A stretch of 64,000 nucleotides of DNA from assembly GCA_003991915.1 (NCBI GenBank), contig RQTK01000165.1, forward strand, positions 420,906-484,905. The letters are read 5' to 3'. The stretch is from Elysia chlorotica. Its lineage: Eukaryota > Mollusca > Gastropoda > Plakobranchidae. Numbering within the stretch: position 1 is the first letter of the stretch; each line of letters begins with the position of its first letter. Positions 46,127 to 58,375 of the stretch are shown here, piece by piece. The notes below the pieces were generated by a model. The model did no database searches, was not told the DNA's origin, and saw nothing but the letters and a program-made list of their open reading frames with translations. The position numbers and the translations under genes were made by a program.

Positions 46127-46740
46127 TTTAATGGGTCGCGCTGACTCTCTTTTTGTCCGTATGGCTGCCCGTCTATTTAATTTGCACCCATTTTCTCTCA
46201 CTCCATGTAATGAAAACCAATAAAAGCACCCTGTCTTCTTTCTCTTCCTCACGCGTTAGAAGAGTCCCCCCCCCACCCCTTTTTCCACAAGACCTGTACA
46301 ACATGATGAAAGCAAAGGGGGGTGACCGGAAATAAGGTCCAAGTGCCAATCGATTCTGGGGAGGATATCATGAAAATTTGTCAGAGGGATTTATCTCTTC
46401 TTTCTCTTTCTCACTTGGCTTCCCTATTTTTTCCTTTTATAACTCTTTCTCTCGCCTCTCAGATTATAAAAGAGGTGGCGTCAGGCGAGGCATTATACGA
46501 GCACCTCTCCAGTTTGAAAAAAAGTTTCAGCTCGTGTTACTTGCAAGGGGAAATGAAGATATGAAGATGTAACTCTTCATTTCCTTTCATAATAGTCGAT
46601 GCGTTTTTTCCTTTCCTTTTTTTCTATATATATTTTGAGAGGTAATTGCGAAGGATTCCAGTATTAGTCATAGCTGATACATGTATCAATGTTAATCTTT
46701 TTTCACTTTCAAGGCTGCAACATTAAAGATATTGAACATC

Positions 46741-46874
46741 GGCCAAAAAAAAAAAAAAGAGAAAAAAAAAAAAAAAAAACCCCACACAACAAAAAACAAA
46801 AAAACAACAAACAACCCAAAAAACAATAAAAAAAAAAAAAAACAAAAAAAAATAAAAAATAATTGAACATCGGC

Positions 46875-46906
<32 letters not shown>

Positions 46907-46912
46907 AGAAAG
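46741..46912. repeat. A-rich low-complexity duplication
   Basis: ATTGAACATCGGC followed by a poly-A/AGAGAAA tract occurs twice, near 46733 and 46862. Confidence 0.85.
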
Positions 46913-47079
46913 ACAAAAATTTACAAGAAAGAAGGTCAAGACATGAAACAAAGCAAAGCGAAATGAAAGCGCACAAAAAATATCTAACAAATAAAGGAAA
47001 AGTACAAAATTCTATAAACACCTTCAATCAAATGAAAAATCAAAATGAAACCTATGTTTTTTCACGCCGATCGGTCGAT

Positions 47080-47195
47080 TATTTGTTTGTTGGGTTGGTT
47101 GTTCGGCTGATCCGTTACTGGTTTGTCTGGTCATTTGATTTGTTGATAGATTGGTTGATCCGTTAATGCGTTGGTTGATAGGATGGCTGGTAGAG
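47080..47195. repeat. Degenerate GGTTGAT-type short tandem repeat
   Basis: TTGGTTG, TGGTTTG, TTGGTTGATCCGTTA and GTTGATA variants recur every 8-16 bp. Confidence 0.6.
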
Positions 47196-47304
47196 TAGTT
47201 TTTCATAATGCCTATAGCCAGCAACCATGCTTTATCGAAGACGGCAGTTGTGAAAGCAGACAATGGCTGGAATAATTTAAAGATCAATCATGTAATATGT
47301 AATG

Positions 47305-47520
47305 AGTTTGAAAGAGTGAGGGCAAGCTGGCCTATGTGGTAGAGTGCTTGGATATCTTTTTGGGAGATCACCGACGCCGGTTCGTAGCCATTGTCGGTGA
47401 CAGCTGCGGCAGAACTCCTGGTATCCCCGCTCCGTCTCTGTGTTGCTGAACGTAAAATGATCAGACATTAGTCTTGGGACCCATCCGGTGGGAGATTAAG
47501 CCTAGTTACTGACGTTAGAA
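47305..47520 (+). mobile_element. SINE copy
   Basis: TGGCCTATGTGGTAGAGTGC (A box), GACGCCGGTTCGTAGCC (B box), ACTCCTGGTATCCCCGCTCC, GTCTCTGTGTTGCTGAACG, ATGATCAGACATTAGTCTTG and ACTGACGTTAGAATAGATAT (tail). There is an internal deletion in the body. Confidence 0.78.
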
Positions 47521-48401
47521 TAGATATTGAGATATCAACCAACGAACTTTTAAAAAGTTTAAAAATATGTAGGCTATAATTTGATTTTTACATCAGCTAA
47601 GGTGTCGGTTAGTTCATTGCTGTAAAGTCTTTACACACCCATATATTTTTCAGACTTTTTTTCAACTCCTGAGGGAAAGTTGGGTTAATCTGCAAAAGAA
47701 TGTAATTAAAAAATAATGAAATCGTGGGTAATAATAATTTACCCCCCCCCCCCTTCAATTTCCAGGTTTCCGAGAAAGTCCTATACAAGACCTCCCGCAC
47801 TTTCCAAAACTGCAAGGCTAAAAGTTAAACTAGCGAAAAGTCCAAATTGTGATCTAAATTTTACCTACGTTTAAAGTCTTCTATTACATACTTGACAGTA
47901 ATGAAGACGTTTTCCCGTTGAAAGGACATTTTGACAGCCATTAAATTGTTTTTATTACAGTTAATTGTACCCCCACCTCCTCCCCACTCCACCATACCGC
48001 TCCCCTCCTATGCCACCAATTTGGAATATTTTTATTGGATTTTGAACCCAGGTCGTAACCTAGGTGAGGAAAGTATATTATTATTTTATACGGTAGGTAA
48101 GTGCACTGTATTTCATCTGCAGAGTGATTGTCCTAATGGCCTTAGTCCTGAAACTAACCCCAAAACCTAGATCTAGTGCCCCACTTGGCTTCCACAAAGT
48201 GTTTTGTTCTTTTTTCTGCCGGCTCTTCGCAGCTTTAAATTTCAAATTAGGAATTTGATTGATGGCCGTGGCCGTTTTGGGAATGATGGGATGATGGGAC
48301 GAGACTTTCGATACGCGAAAATAATTGTGATTTTTCCACGTCAAAAATCGATTTCCGTTCGAGACGGAGGTGGTGTTGACAGGAAGAGAAGAAATGGGTG
48401 T

Positions 48402-48403
<2 letters not shown>
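47521..48403. other. Unassigned sequence
   Basis: A C-run occurs at 47742. No gene-like signal. Confidence 0.35.

Positions 48404-48442
<39 letters not shown>
48404..48442. repeat. (GA)n microsatellite
   Basis: About 19 GA units. Confidence 0.95.
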
Positions 48443-48445
<3 letters not shown>

Positions 48446-48516
48446 GAGAGCGAGAGATGAATATTAGAGGAGAAAGGGGACACACTGGTGATCTTAAAAA
48501 AAAAAAACTTTACAAG

Positions 48517-48663
48517 NNNNNNNNNNNNNNNNNNNNNNNNNNNNNNNNNNNNNNNNNNNNNNNNNNNNNNNNNNNNNNNNNNNNNNNNNNNNNNNNNNNN
48601 NNNNNNNNNNNNNNNNNNNNNNNNNNNNNNNNNNNNNNNNNNNNNNNNNNNNNNNNNNNNNNN
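48517..48663. other. Assembly gap (147 N)
   Basis: The right edge of the gap is directly a GA array, so the gap probably reflects an unresolved GA microsatellite. Confidence 1.
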
Positions 48664-48702
<39 letters not shown>

Positions 48703-48725
48703 GAGAGAGAGAGAGAGAGAGAGAC
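48664..48725. repeat. (GA)n microsatellite at gap edge
   Basis: About 30 GA units, followed by GACAGAAAGACGGACAGACA, again GA then CAGA-like. Confidence 0.95.
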
Positions 48726-50788
48726 AAGACGACAGAAAGACGGACAGACATATAATAGACAGACAGGCAGACATACAGATACATAGGGAGGAGACAGAGA
48801 GAAAAACAGCAATAGAGATCACAGAGCTGACTGAGAGATCGAGACAGAGACACAGAGTGCGAAGTCTACCTATGTAAAGTTTCCTTCAAGGCTTTGTCCA
48901 TCCGCTGCAGGATGTAGCACTCCGCATATGTTGTTGTGCTCTTCAATCTGCTTCATTTCATACCATTTTGCTAACAATATCATCACGCCATTTTTATTGT
49001 CCGTCTTCCTCTTGACCTGTTCATAGTGCGAGATCTACCGGTGATGAACACAAACTACGTGTGGATCATACCTCCTATATCTACCACACACATAATTATA
49101 TTTTTCAGAAGTGTTTTTTTCGTATTCAACTGATATATTAATGTAATAATGACTTTGTGCGTTGCCCAATTTATATAAACCAGCCTTTCCAGAAACATTC
49201 TCATTGATGATAAAGTAATTGCAACAAAACTAATAATGTTGTGTATTTATATATACATGCGCTTTTCAAGTTATATTGTTTATTTTCTCTTGCGATTTCA
49301 GATAAATAATTGTTTTTCTTAAAAACAAAAACGCGAAATAATTTTTTTTCCTTTCTTTAAAGTCTATATACCGCCATGGCATGGTCATTGGCAAAAGAGC
49401 TTGAGTCGAAAGCCATTTGACTGCATCGTGAAACTCTGGGGGCTATAAGGACAATGACAAGGGACCCGATTCTACTCAATCTAACCTTGGTTGTGATGAG
49501 CACGTCCTTTTCTGAGATTTGTTGAAATGCGACAGACTGGGATAGACCAGACACAGGAAGGCACATTGACAGAAGTACACGTCACTTCATCGGGTGGAAC
49601 CGGATCCGCCATTTTGTTTAGTCTCAGGGATTTGTGAACAGCTAATCGTGTTGTGGCGCAGATATTTAATAATCTTAATCTACTGACGATCTTTGTTTGA
49701 TTTCTAATTGATCATTTCTTTCATTCATTGTTTTTTATTTATCTACGTTACAAACTTTAAAAAAAGCTTTACATTGATATTGATTATCGTGTTTTAGGTT
49801 ATACTGATCATAACTATCCCTCGATATGTAAATACACCCACCGATGCTTTATCACAGCAATAAGTCAACAACGTTACGCGTTTCAAACAAAATATGTCTG
49901 TCTCAATACGAGTTTTGTGAGGCTGAGTGTGTGTGAGTTGTGATTCTCTGGACCTGACCAGGCCCTGCCGTCCGGGCTCGTCTCTGCACACAAGGCGACA
50001 GCACATGACAATATCATGGGGTTTTCCGATCGCCCATTTCCCCGTAAGTCTAATAATTACAGAGCTATGATTGGACGCCCTCACCTTCCGTCTTTGTTTT
50101 CTCTATCCGTTCCCATATCGCAAGACCTCGTGCGTGAGTTTTCGGTCGTGGGTCTCTGATCTGTATCGCTCATCCCGGGTCTGTTCTGTTGACGTCTTAT
50201 CCTCAACCCCCGCCTTCCCCTCCCACGTCCCTGACATTTCCCCACTGCGAGGACAGTGGTGGATTCTGCCTGATCGATCTGTTTTGGTGCTCTTTGTCAC
50301 GCTTCTCTGTCGCTGTTTGTCTCTCTGATAGCTCATTGACTTGATGTTTATTGGTCTTGGTTTTCGTTATATTGTTACCCTGCCTTTATTTGACTCCTGT
50401 CTGTCCCATTACGTGTGTAAACACGTCTTTACCGAGCCAGGCTTTGGGTCTGTCTAAAACAGATAACAGACCCGCAGGTAAACGGTACCGTTTTTGTAAA
50501 CCTATCCGCCTCTCAACTGATCTCTCTAGGCATACTGGTCTCAATATCTACCATTTCATTAACGTTTCTATTTTGTATGTTTACTTTCGTAAATCCTGAA
50601 TTGCGCTCATTATTCGAATAAATTTGGCATCTCTCTGCTCACACTACCCTTTTATTCATTTCTAATATCTGCATGCGTCGAAGAATATATCAACGGCTTA
50701 AACATAATTCATTGATATAAGGATGGTACAAAAAAACAAAACAAACTCATAATGCGGCAACGACAGCAACGGTAAGAAAGGAAGGATG
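48726..50788. other. Unassigned sequence
   Basis: The stretch 50050-50640 is GC-richer, pyrimidine-biased and ends with CGAATAAATTTGGC, which resembles a 3' end with a poly(A) signal. I recognise no protein in it. Open frames at 49357-49566 and 49794-50084 have no motif. Confidence 0.35.
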
Positions 50789-50950
50789 GAAGAAGAAGAA
50801 GAAGAAGAAGAAGAAGAAGAAGAAGAAGAAGAAGAAGAAGAAGAAGAAGAAGAAGAAGAAGAAGAAGAAGAAGAAGAAGAAGAAGAAGAAGAAGAAGAAG
50901 AAGAAGAAGAAGAAGAAGAAGAAGAGGAGGAGGAGGAGGAGGAGGAGGAA
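50789..50950. repeat. (GAA)n microsatellite ending in (GAG)n
   Basis: About 45 GAA units, then about 8 GAG units; poly-Glu, poly-Ser, poly-Phe and poly-Leu frames arise from it. Confidence 0.98.
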
Positions 50951-52055
50951 GACAAAAATGATGACAACATGCAAGGGAGGAGTTAGAGGAGGAAGAATAC
51001 AATATATAAAGAAAACGGCAATCCTTTATCGTCTTGAGTGACTGACCGAGTACCCAAACCTTTCCGCTTCTTTCCTCCATGTGTTTTATTCCTTTCTTGG
51101 GTATGTATTTCGTTCCCTCATTGTGTCTGTATCTTGTTCCTTTCTTTCTCCATGTGCTTCTTATCCCCTCCATGTGTATTGTTCCATCCATGTGTCTCTG
51201 TCTGTGTCTGTGTCTTTCTCCCTCCTTCCCTCCTTACCTCCAGAGCCTACCCACAGGCCACAGCCTGCTCATTTCCACTTCAGGGTCGATGGCTGAGGTT
51301 TGACCTTGCTGATGGAATGACACCCAGACAATTGTCATTGTTCCTCACTCCCCGAGTCCTTGTCTCCTCCTCGTAAAGTCACTTTCTCTGGGGATTTTCA
51401 CCCCACCCCCTCCCCACCACGTCTTGGGATTGTATAAAACCCTTTACAGCAAGACGTATTTGCCCGTAAAGTGTGGCTACAGTTATCTCCAATAAAAAAA
51501 ACACTATACATGGTTACTTCGTTTTATGTACGCTTTATTTGCGCGTTACTATCGAAATGGATACCTATCTATTTGCGTATTTTTTCCACAATAAAAATAT
51601 CCTTAATCTGTGTAAATCAACTGTTTGTAATTTGTTTACATGTCTCTATAAACTCCATTCTCCCTTCCTCATGACCCTAACGCACTGAAAAATGTTCGAT
51701 TTATTAAGTAGATGTCCCCCTCTCCCCCTTCCCTCTCCCCAGTCCCTGCTCCAACTTGACTGCATCCTTCCTTCGCATCCGATTCTCATTACCATCATGA
51801 CCATGCAGGCCTACTCGTACTTTATAGGCAAGAGTGTTTTTATTTATTTCGACAGATGTACATGCTTGTATTACATGCACGTCTTTGTATTTCCAGCTGG
51901 AGACAGCATGTAGATTATAGATCTGTTTATCTCGTGTTTTAAGTTTGAAACAGTGTCAAACCACGACAGAATCTAATCTAGATTATAGATCTAAAGTCTG
52001 TGTCGTGCTTACCCACTGTTAAACCACTTCACGCGAAACATCTATCCGCCCGCAG
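50951..52055. other. Unassigned sequence
   Basis: Pyrimidine-rich stretches occur at 51060-51240 and 51715-51745. No recognised gene. Confidence 0.35.
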
Positions 52056-52130
52056 TCCAAGTCTTGATCAGTGTTATAATTAATTTGACGCAACTCCCAG
52101 TCCCAGGGCGTGTAACGCAAATCTCAAAGG
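52056..52130 (+). other. Candidate internal exon (unproven)
   Basis: A 75-bp stretch is preceded by CTATCCGCCCGCAG and followed by AAAGG/GTAAGTATAG, a very good 5' splice consensus. One frame is open throughout. No recognisable motif is encoded. Confidence 0.18.
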
Positions 52131-52737
52131 GTAAGTATAGATTCTCCTTGTCGTACCGACTTTCGACAGTTTACGATGTGTCTTGTGCCATGTGTGTAAC
52201 CTATTGTTTCATAATTCTCTCTTTTAAAAACACCCAAGGTTGCTGTCGATGTATTTACATTATAAGTAATATAACCTGTATTATGCATTGTTTGATTGAC
52301 ATGAAACAAGGCACGTTTTCGGGCTCTGAAGGGTAAGGTAAAACTTCTTTCCCAACACTAGTGGTCACGGAACTGTCGTCAGGGTAAATTGAAAGTTCAT
52401 GGCGGAGCTTATAAGACACAATAATCCTATTGTCCTCTCTCTCTCGATAGTGCCTATAAGGAGGGGGAAAAATCAATGGTTGTGGCTTAAATAGTAATTT
52501 ATGCATAGCGGCTTCGACAAAGCGATCCTTTACTTTGTAGCATGAAACGAAAAAATCCAACCTGAGAAAACTGAGATACATGTAAGCAGGAAGTGTTCAC
52601 TTTACTTACGTAACCACCAAAATCATTCACAGTGATTAGTGAGAGATAAAACAATCCACGCTCTGTTCTTTCTTTGCAGGTGCTCTTATAATTTACGGGA
52701 TATAATTATCTTTGTTGATAACAAGAAAGAACCCATT

Positions 52738-52905
52738 ATAAGCAAACTATCAACCTCGGCAAGACAGTTTAACGTTTGACATCGTCTCATTAATCACTTG
52801 CCTAGGCTTCCGAGGCGTTATTTCACTCTATATAAACAAGCAACAACATCATCAACAACAACAACAACAACATCAGCAACAACAACAACAACAACAACAA
52901 CAGCA
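52738..52905. repeat. Interspersed repeat copy ending in (CAA)n
   Basis: ACTATCAACCTCGGCAAGAC AG, then TTAACG, CATCGTCTCA, CACTTGCCTAGGCTTC, then a CAA array. The same blocks occur twice at 57345-57600. Confidence 0.8.
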
Positions 52906-53089
52906 ATATTAACAAAAACAAGCCATAAACAAATAATAAAGCTGGTGCGGACAGATGAGGTTGGTGCACTATTATATTACTCAAGGGCTTCGTGAGCTTC
53001 TTGATTAGCAGCAGCAGCAGCTGCAACATAAGTGCGCGTATGATTTACAACGAAAACGTTGCTGTTTATCTTGTCGTAAAAATTCTGCG

Positions 53090-53270
53090 TTGAGTTGAGA
53101 ATCGAGTTGGTTAAACGTACGTGTTGCCACACACGAGACAGGGCGGGGATTCTATGACTCCTGTCTCAGTTGGTCACATTTAACTGACACCGACCCAACC
53201 AGTAAGGGTCTCGAACCATGGACATCCTGCGTCGGAAGCCGATGTTTTACCATAGGGCTGGCGCCCCCTG
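53090..53270 (-). mobile_element. SINE copy with internal deletion
   Basis: Plus-strand order: GAGTTGGTTAAACGTACGTG, GTTGCCACACACGAGACAGG, GACTCCTGTCTCAGTTGGTC, TGACACCGACCCAACCAGTA, GGTCTCGAACCATGGACATC and GCGTCGGAAGCCGATG. The tail block is deleted between AAACGT and the GTTGCCACAC block. Confidence 0.85.
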
Positions 53271-53519
53271 TAATAAAAAAAAAGTTTGCAAAATATGCTC
53301 TTATGTTGCCCTATTGGTTCTGAGTTTAAGATGAATAAAATTCGAGTTGTATCTGACGCAATGTTAGAGGGAACAAAACAAACGGAAGCGCTAAGATAAC
53401 AAAAATGGCGATATACTGATAATCACACCGAGATGGGTGTTAAACCTTCTAACGATAACTTCTAATTAGTTCTTACTAGACAATATGATACTACACTCTA
53501 TTTGATTTCTAAACACAGT

Positions 53520-54030
53520 GGCGTCGGGTGAGTCGGAAAACATATGGGGCTGATCAAAGCCCAGTGACACCAAACAGCAAACTGTTCCAATATTAAGCCC
53601 AAATATCTTATTTAAACAATTACTTTACCAATTTACCTTACACAGTTTTATTGTATCTGTAGGAACAAATAGTTTGGGCTGAAGGAAGGTCAAAACCAAA
53701 TCCAATGAGGAGCTTTCTAACTTTCTTACAGGCGCGCGGTGGTGCTGTAGCGATAGCCTTTAGTAGCATTGCAAAGATGCTCTGACCAATTAAATACGTG
53801 TACTTGTCATTGTTAGTGACCGAAATCTCACAGGGCTTGATCCTGTGGTGAATGGAAGAAGGATTGTCAGGGTGACAATTGGTTATAAATATTTATGATG
53901 TACGAAGTTATATTCAAAAGTAGACTTAATTTCCGTTGAAAATTCGCGTAACTGCACAGACAATTGATTAATATATGAAATATTTTAAGCAATATGTGAC
54001 TTGTGCTTAACTCGCCCTGCAGCAGATGGA
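53520..54030. repeat. Dispersed repeat R, copy 1
   Basis: It shares with 54740-55300 long near-identical segments, including GAGCTTTCTAACTTTCTTAC, GTGGTGCTGTAGCGATAGCC, GAAATCTCACAGGGCTTGAT and TCGCCCTGCAGCAGATGG, where the match ends. The TGGTGCTGTAGCGATAGCCT part looks faintly A-box-like. Family unknown. Confidence 0.9.
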
Positions 54031-54739
54031 ATAAAGCAATTGTTTATATTTGTTGGTTGATATGAAACAACAACAACAACAACAAAACATCAAAATACAT
54101 TGATGTTTAGGCATATATTTCATATCCTGGTATTAAGAAATTCATTCATGTACAAACCCACCTGTGACTTCACATAAAATACTAAACCATTTTCGAAATA
54201 ATTATTTCTCTATTGAAGAATTTTCTCCTCTCATCGTGATCACTGTAAGCCCATTCATTCAACGAAACGGTATGGTTTCAATTTATCCTCACTCTGCTAT
54301 TGGTTACATTTTCATAGCTAATTAATTTGTGCGGCAGTATTAACTGTATCAAATACAACCAGGATGGCGGTTCCGCAGGCTTGTCGTGCTTGTGATCGAT
54401 TTTCTACCAATTTTTTAAATTAAATTTTGTAAATCAGGTTTTACACAGCATGCTGTGACAAACCGATGATGATCAGGGATAATTATAAAACAAAAAACAA
54501 ACAAACAAAAACAAAACATGTTCAACGTTTTCTGTTAGGGTAATGTGGATTAAACACTCATTCTATCTGCTTTCCACCTAAGACTTAAATACAGAATGAG
54601 AAAAATCCAGTGGCTAGTTCTACTTATCGTGAAAATATTTTAAACATCTCAGTTTCTTTAAAATCTATAACTTAGCGCAATTTTACAAAATTAATGCTTT
54701 ATCTGACAAGCAAACTGATACAAAACGTATTATCAGTAG
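54031..54739. other. Unique spacer between the two R copies
   Basis: AT-rich sequence with a short CAA run (54064-54085). No gene seen. Confidence 0.4.
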
Positions 54740-55300
54740 CATAGTCGGCGGGACAATGCAAGGTGAAAACTTGTGATCGAAGCAACTGGGTCAGACCTTA
54801 GCCCAATGGTAATATGCAAAAGTTCCAGGGCTTAAGCCCAAAGCAGTTTAAAATGTCACTCTAAGTACACTAGTCACTCCTGTAGGTAAGGCAAGGCAAA
54901 ACCCACATTACAGTGATATTGTTTCTGTGGGAACAAAAAGTTTGGGCTAAAGGAAGGTCAAGACCCAATCCAATCAGGAGCTTTCTAACTTTCTTACAGG
55001 CGCGCGGTGGTGCTGTAGCGATAGCCTTTAGTAGCATTGCAAAGATGCTCTGACCAATTACATACGTGTACTTAATGTTAATGTTTGAGACCGAAATCTC
55101 ACAGGGCTTGATCCTGGCGTGAAAGGATTGAAGGATTGTCGGGGTGACAGTTTGTCATACATGTTTGCATCTACGAAGTTATAGTCGAAAGTAGAACTAA
55201 TTTCCGTTGAAAATTCGTGTAACTGCACAGACAATTGATTAATATATGAAATATTTTAAGCAATATGTGACTTGTGCTTAACTCGCCCTGCAGCAGATGG
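54740..55300. repeat. Dispersed repeat R, copy 2
   Basis: About 90% identical to copy 1 over its right ~400 bp and more diverged on the left. Immediately after the end lies GGGGCTGAAGCCCC, a perfect small palindrome. Confidence 0.9.
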
Positions 55301-56771
55301 GGCTGAAGCCCCAAGCACCATGCCAGACGATGCGCCTGCCTAAACATGTCTACCGTGTCTAAACGAAATTAATTCTAATTATAGATGATTAAATCAATGA
55401 CAGCTTTTTGGCAGCTGTTTCTCCCATAATTAAACATGAAACATTCCAGCCACATTTTTTTCTGGCTCTGCGAATAAATTATCGAAGTATTGAAAGGCTC
55501 GTCAGGTTTTTGCTCTCTGTACCTCTTTGTTTACTGATTAAGAAGGTACATGCATTTTGTATTTATCATCCCGTTTTCAGTCATATCTATATATACATAG
55601 ATCTACATAGAAATCTAAACTCCCAAGACTCTCCACTTATTCGTGCCAGTTCGGCTAGCCTATCTGTTATTTCAGGTTGAAAGATCTTTATCTCTTGGCA
55701 AGCCACCCGTAGTTTTATTGATACATGTTTTGTACTAACACTATTGTGTCATGATGCCCTGTCTCATCACCAGCTGTTGTGGTAGCCAGTTTTTGTAAGT
55801 GTTGTTTTAAGTAGCTAACCCGTTCACCGTGATCTAGTTGTGCATCGCGCTGTGCAATGTTTTGTCAGCCAATGATCGATTACTGAACTCCTTGGCCTTC
55901 TACTATGCAAGCATTCTGCCAGCTGAACTATTAAAGGGTAGTCAGCATAACGATGTGCCGAAATCACCCCCCCCCCCCCTTACACACACACACATTAACA
56001 CATTATTGGTACTCTTAAATAGCGAAAAAAAACTTTGGTACAGGGTATCATCTTAAACGTTTTTTTTTGCACTTAATGCGCTAGATCTAGGCATATCGTC
56101 CATATCTTCGAGATACCATTTGGTCTGGATCATTCAAGTCTCAGTAGTTCGTTTGTGTATTATATTGTCTATTGGGTCTGTGTCGTTGAAAGCATTCAGC
56201 TAGTAAAACACCAGCATCATCTGCAGCAGTAGCATCAATACATCACTATATACTACGTTGGTAAACCTGAAGAAAAGAACTAGCAGCAACAACATCATTA
56301 TTATATTTTTAACAAGGTCACAGCGACGTACATAAGACCATAAAATTTTTCTTTCCATCTTGACATCAATTGTTCTGGGAAAAAAAATGCAACGTCTATC
56401 AATTACAGATAATGTTGAATTTAAATTATGGCTACACGATACATAAATCATTTGCATTTCATTTCTTTATGATTAACTTTTGTCTGTATTATTGTCACCA
56501 CACAAATGCAGTTGATCATACCCTTCTGCTCTACAGATGTCAACAACATAAACTGAAAAAAAATAAACTCAAGCAAAAAGCATTAGAAAAAAAAGAAGCA
56601 AACAATCAAAAATTAAAACAAAGAATGTTTAAAGAAAAAAAAACAAAAACAAAACAAAAACCAACATTCAGTTAACTTTGAATAGTGAAGAGGATATAAC
56701 GAAAAAAGACAATGTAGGTCGCACCGAGACGGCGTGCGCATAAGTTTTGTCTTATCTTGTTTCTCATCCAG
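55301..56771. other. Unassigned sequence
   Basis: A C-run and CA run lie at 55967-55995, and A-rich stretches at 56560-56660. Open frames (55408-55680, 56370-56675) have no recognised motif. Confidence 0.35.
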
Positions 56772-56800
56772 GTGGCAAGTCGGGGAGTAGCGCTGCTCAG
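56772..56800 (+). other. Candidate microexon (unproven)
   Basis: A 29-bp segment lies between TTTTGTCTTATCTTG then TTTCTCATCCAG (strong polypyrimidine tract and AG) and CAG/GTGAGT (strong donor). One frame is open (VASRGVALL). Such paired consensus is unusual but not decisive. Confidence 0.22.
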
Positions 56801-57033
56801 GTGAGTGGGCACTCAGATATAGATGGAAGATGGCAGTTCAGACACGGGGTGGGAGTCCATCAAAGTAGTTTGACGTCGAACGGAAAGATTTAAAACAATT
56901 TCTTTGAAAGAATTGGAAGGGGTATTCTCAAGATGATCTTCCAGCATCACATCACATGCCCCCCCCCAAAAAAAAAAAAAAATAAAAAAAAAATAAAATA
57001 AAAAAAAGTTGTTGATATCGTGGTTGTTCTTGT

Positions 57034-57041
57034 TGCTGTCG

Positions 57042-57102
<61 letters not shown>
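57034..57102. repeat. (GTT)n microsatellite
   Basis: About 22 GTT units; the poly-Val frame is its translation. Confidence 0.97.
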
Positions 57103-57344
57103 AGTGTTGATGGTTGCATATTTTGTTATTTTTATCCTCGAATTACGTCTAGTTCTTTTGATACGTTTGCTGCCTCAAGTTAAAGATGACCCCACACTTA
57201 AGTGTCGACGGTTCGTGTTGCGCACTCAGCTTTGTCCTGTCAAAGCTGTTTTGAATATCTCTAAATCAATCTACATCACGAAAAAAAACCCTACCCAACC
57301 CAACCCATTTAAACAACAACAACATAAACAACACCTCATCAACC

Positions 57345-57600
57345 ACAAAAAGCCATAAACAAACTTTCAACCCAAGCAAGACAGTTTAACGTCAGATCTC
57401 GTTTCACTCATCACTTGCATAGGCTTCGTAGCGTTAATTTACCCGTTATGACTCTTTTTACAAACAACAGCAAAATCATAAACAAACTATCAGCCTGGAC
57501 AGGACAGATTAACCTTGGACATCATCTCAACATTTGACTAGGCTTCGTAGGTGTTTAGTAGCCTATTGTGACTCTTGAACAAACAGCAAACACCAACAAC
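57345..57600. repeat. Two tandem copies of the CAA-associated interspersed repeat
   Basis: ACAAACTTTCAACCCAAGCA (57357) and ACAAACTATCAGCCTGGACA (57481) each lead into TTAACG/TTAACC, a CATCTCA-like block, TAGGCTTCGTAG and TGACTCTT, with a period of about 124 bp. They are related to 52738-52856. Confidence 0.85.
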
Positions 57601-57623
57601 ACCAAGAGCAAGAACAAGAATAA

Positions 57624-57630
57624 CAACAGC

Positions 57631-57681
<51 letters not shown>
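57624..57681. repeat. (CAA)n microsatellite
   Basis: About 19 CAA units, directly downstream of the interspersed repeat pair. Confidence 0.96.
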
Positions 57682-57682
<1 letters not shown>

Positions 57683-58009
57683 TTACCAACCACAACAGCA
57701 GTTATCTACTGCTTCAAGGATCGATCTACTGTCAGCTGATCAGCGCCAGCTGGTCAAAGTTCCCGACTCCAAAGTCCCAAGCTATGGCTTCTTTAGACCT
57801 GCCAAAAAGCGTATTAATATAAGCATTTTAGTACAGTTTATTAAGTTCAAATGGGTTGGCAGCTCAGCTACTTTAACTAGACTCAACTGCGCAGTAACCG
57901 CTTTTGATGGCGCCGTTTCGTAAATTATAAAAGAATGGTTTTTTTTTTTTTTTGGGGGGGGGGGGTATTAATATTGGTGAATTGGCAAGAGTTCAATGTA
58001 TATTTTTTG

Positions 58010-58085
58010 TGTTGCTTAGTGTTAAATATCAGCACTATATATATATACTATATTGTGGACGGGTCACAAGACTAACGTTTGATTA
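58010..58085 (-). mobile_element. SINE tail fragment
   Basis: GTTGCTTAGTGTTAAATATC, AGCACTATATATATA, TTGTGGACGGGTCACAAGAC and TAACGTTTGA resemble the complement of the SINE tail. Confidence 0.55.
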
Positions 58086-58224
58086 TCGTCACCTTAACTG
58101 TGGTCATTGTTTTAAGTGAGATAACCTGCTAGTGTACAATGATACAGCAGCTCAGTATTGTTGCTGTGTAGAATCTGCTTTGGAAATTTAGAAGACGTTA
58201 AACAAAACCTGTTTTTCTTTCGGA

Positions 58225-58375
58225 TTTCTTGCTTAGAGTCCAACGCCAGAACTATATAGGCTATATTGTGGACGAGTCCTAAGACTAAGGTCTGTCAAAT
58301 TCTACATGCTGCCACACAGAGACAATACGGGGATACTGTGAGTCTTATCTCAGTCAGTCTGTCAATTCTACATGC
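58225..58375 (-). mobile_element. SINE 3' half fragment
   Basis: GAGTCCAACGCCAGAACTAT, AGGCTATATTGTGGACGAGT, GTCTGTCAAATTCTACATGC, TGCCACACAGAGACAATACG and GAGTCTTATCTCAGTCAGT, in tail-to-core order on the plus strand. Confidence 0.75.
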
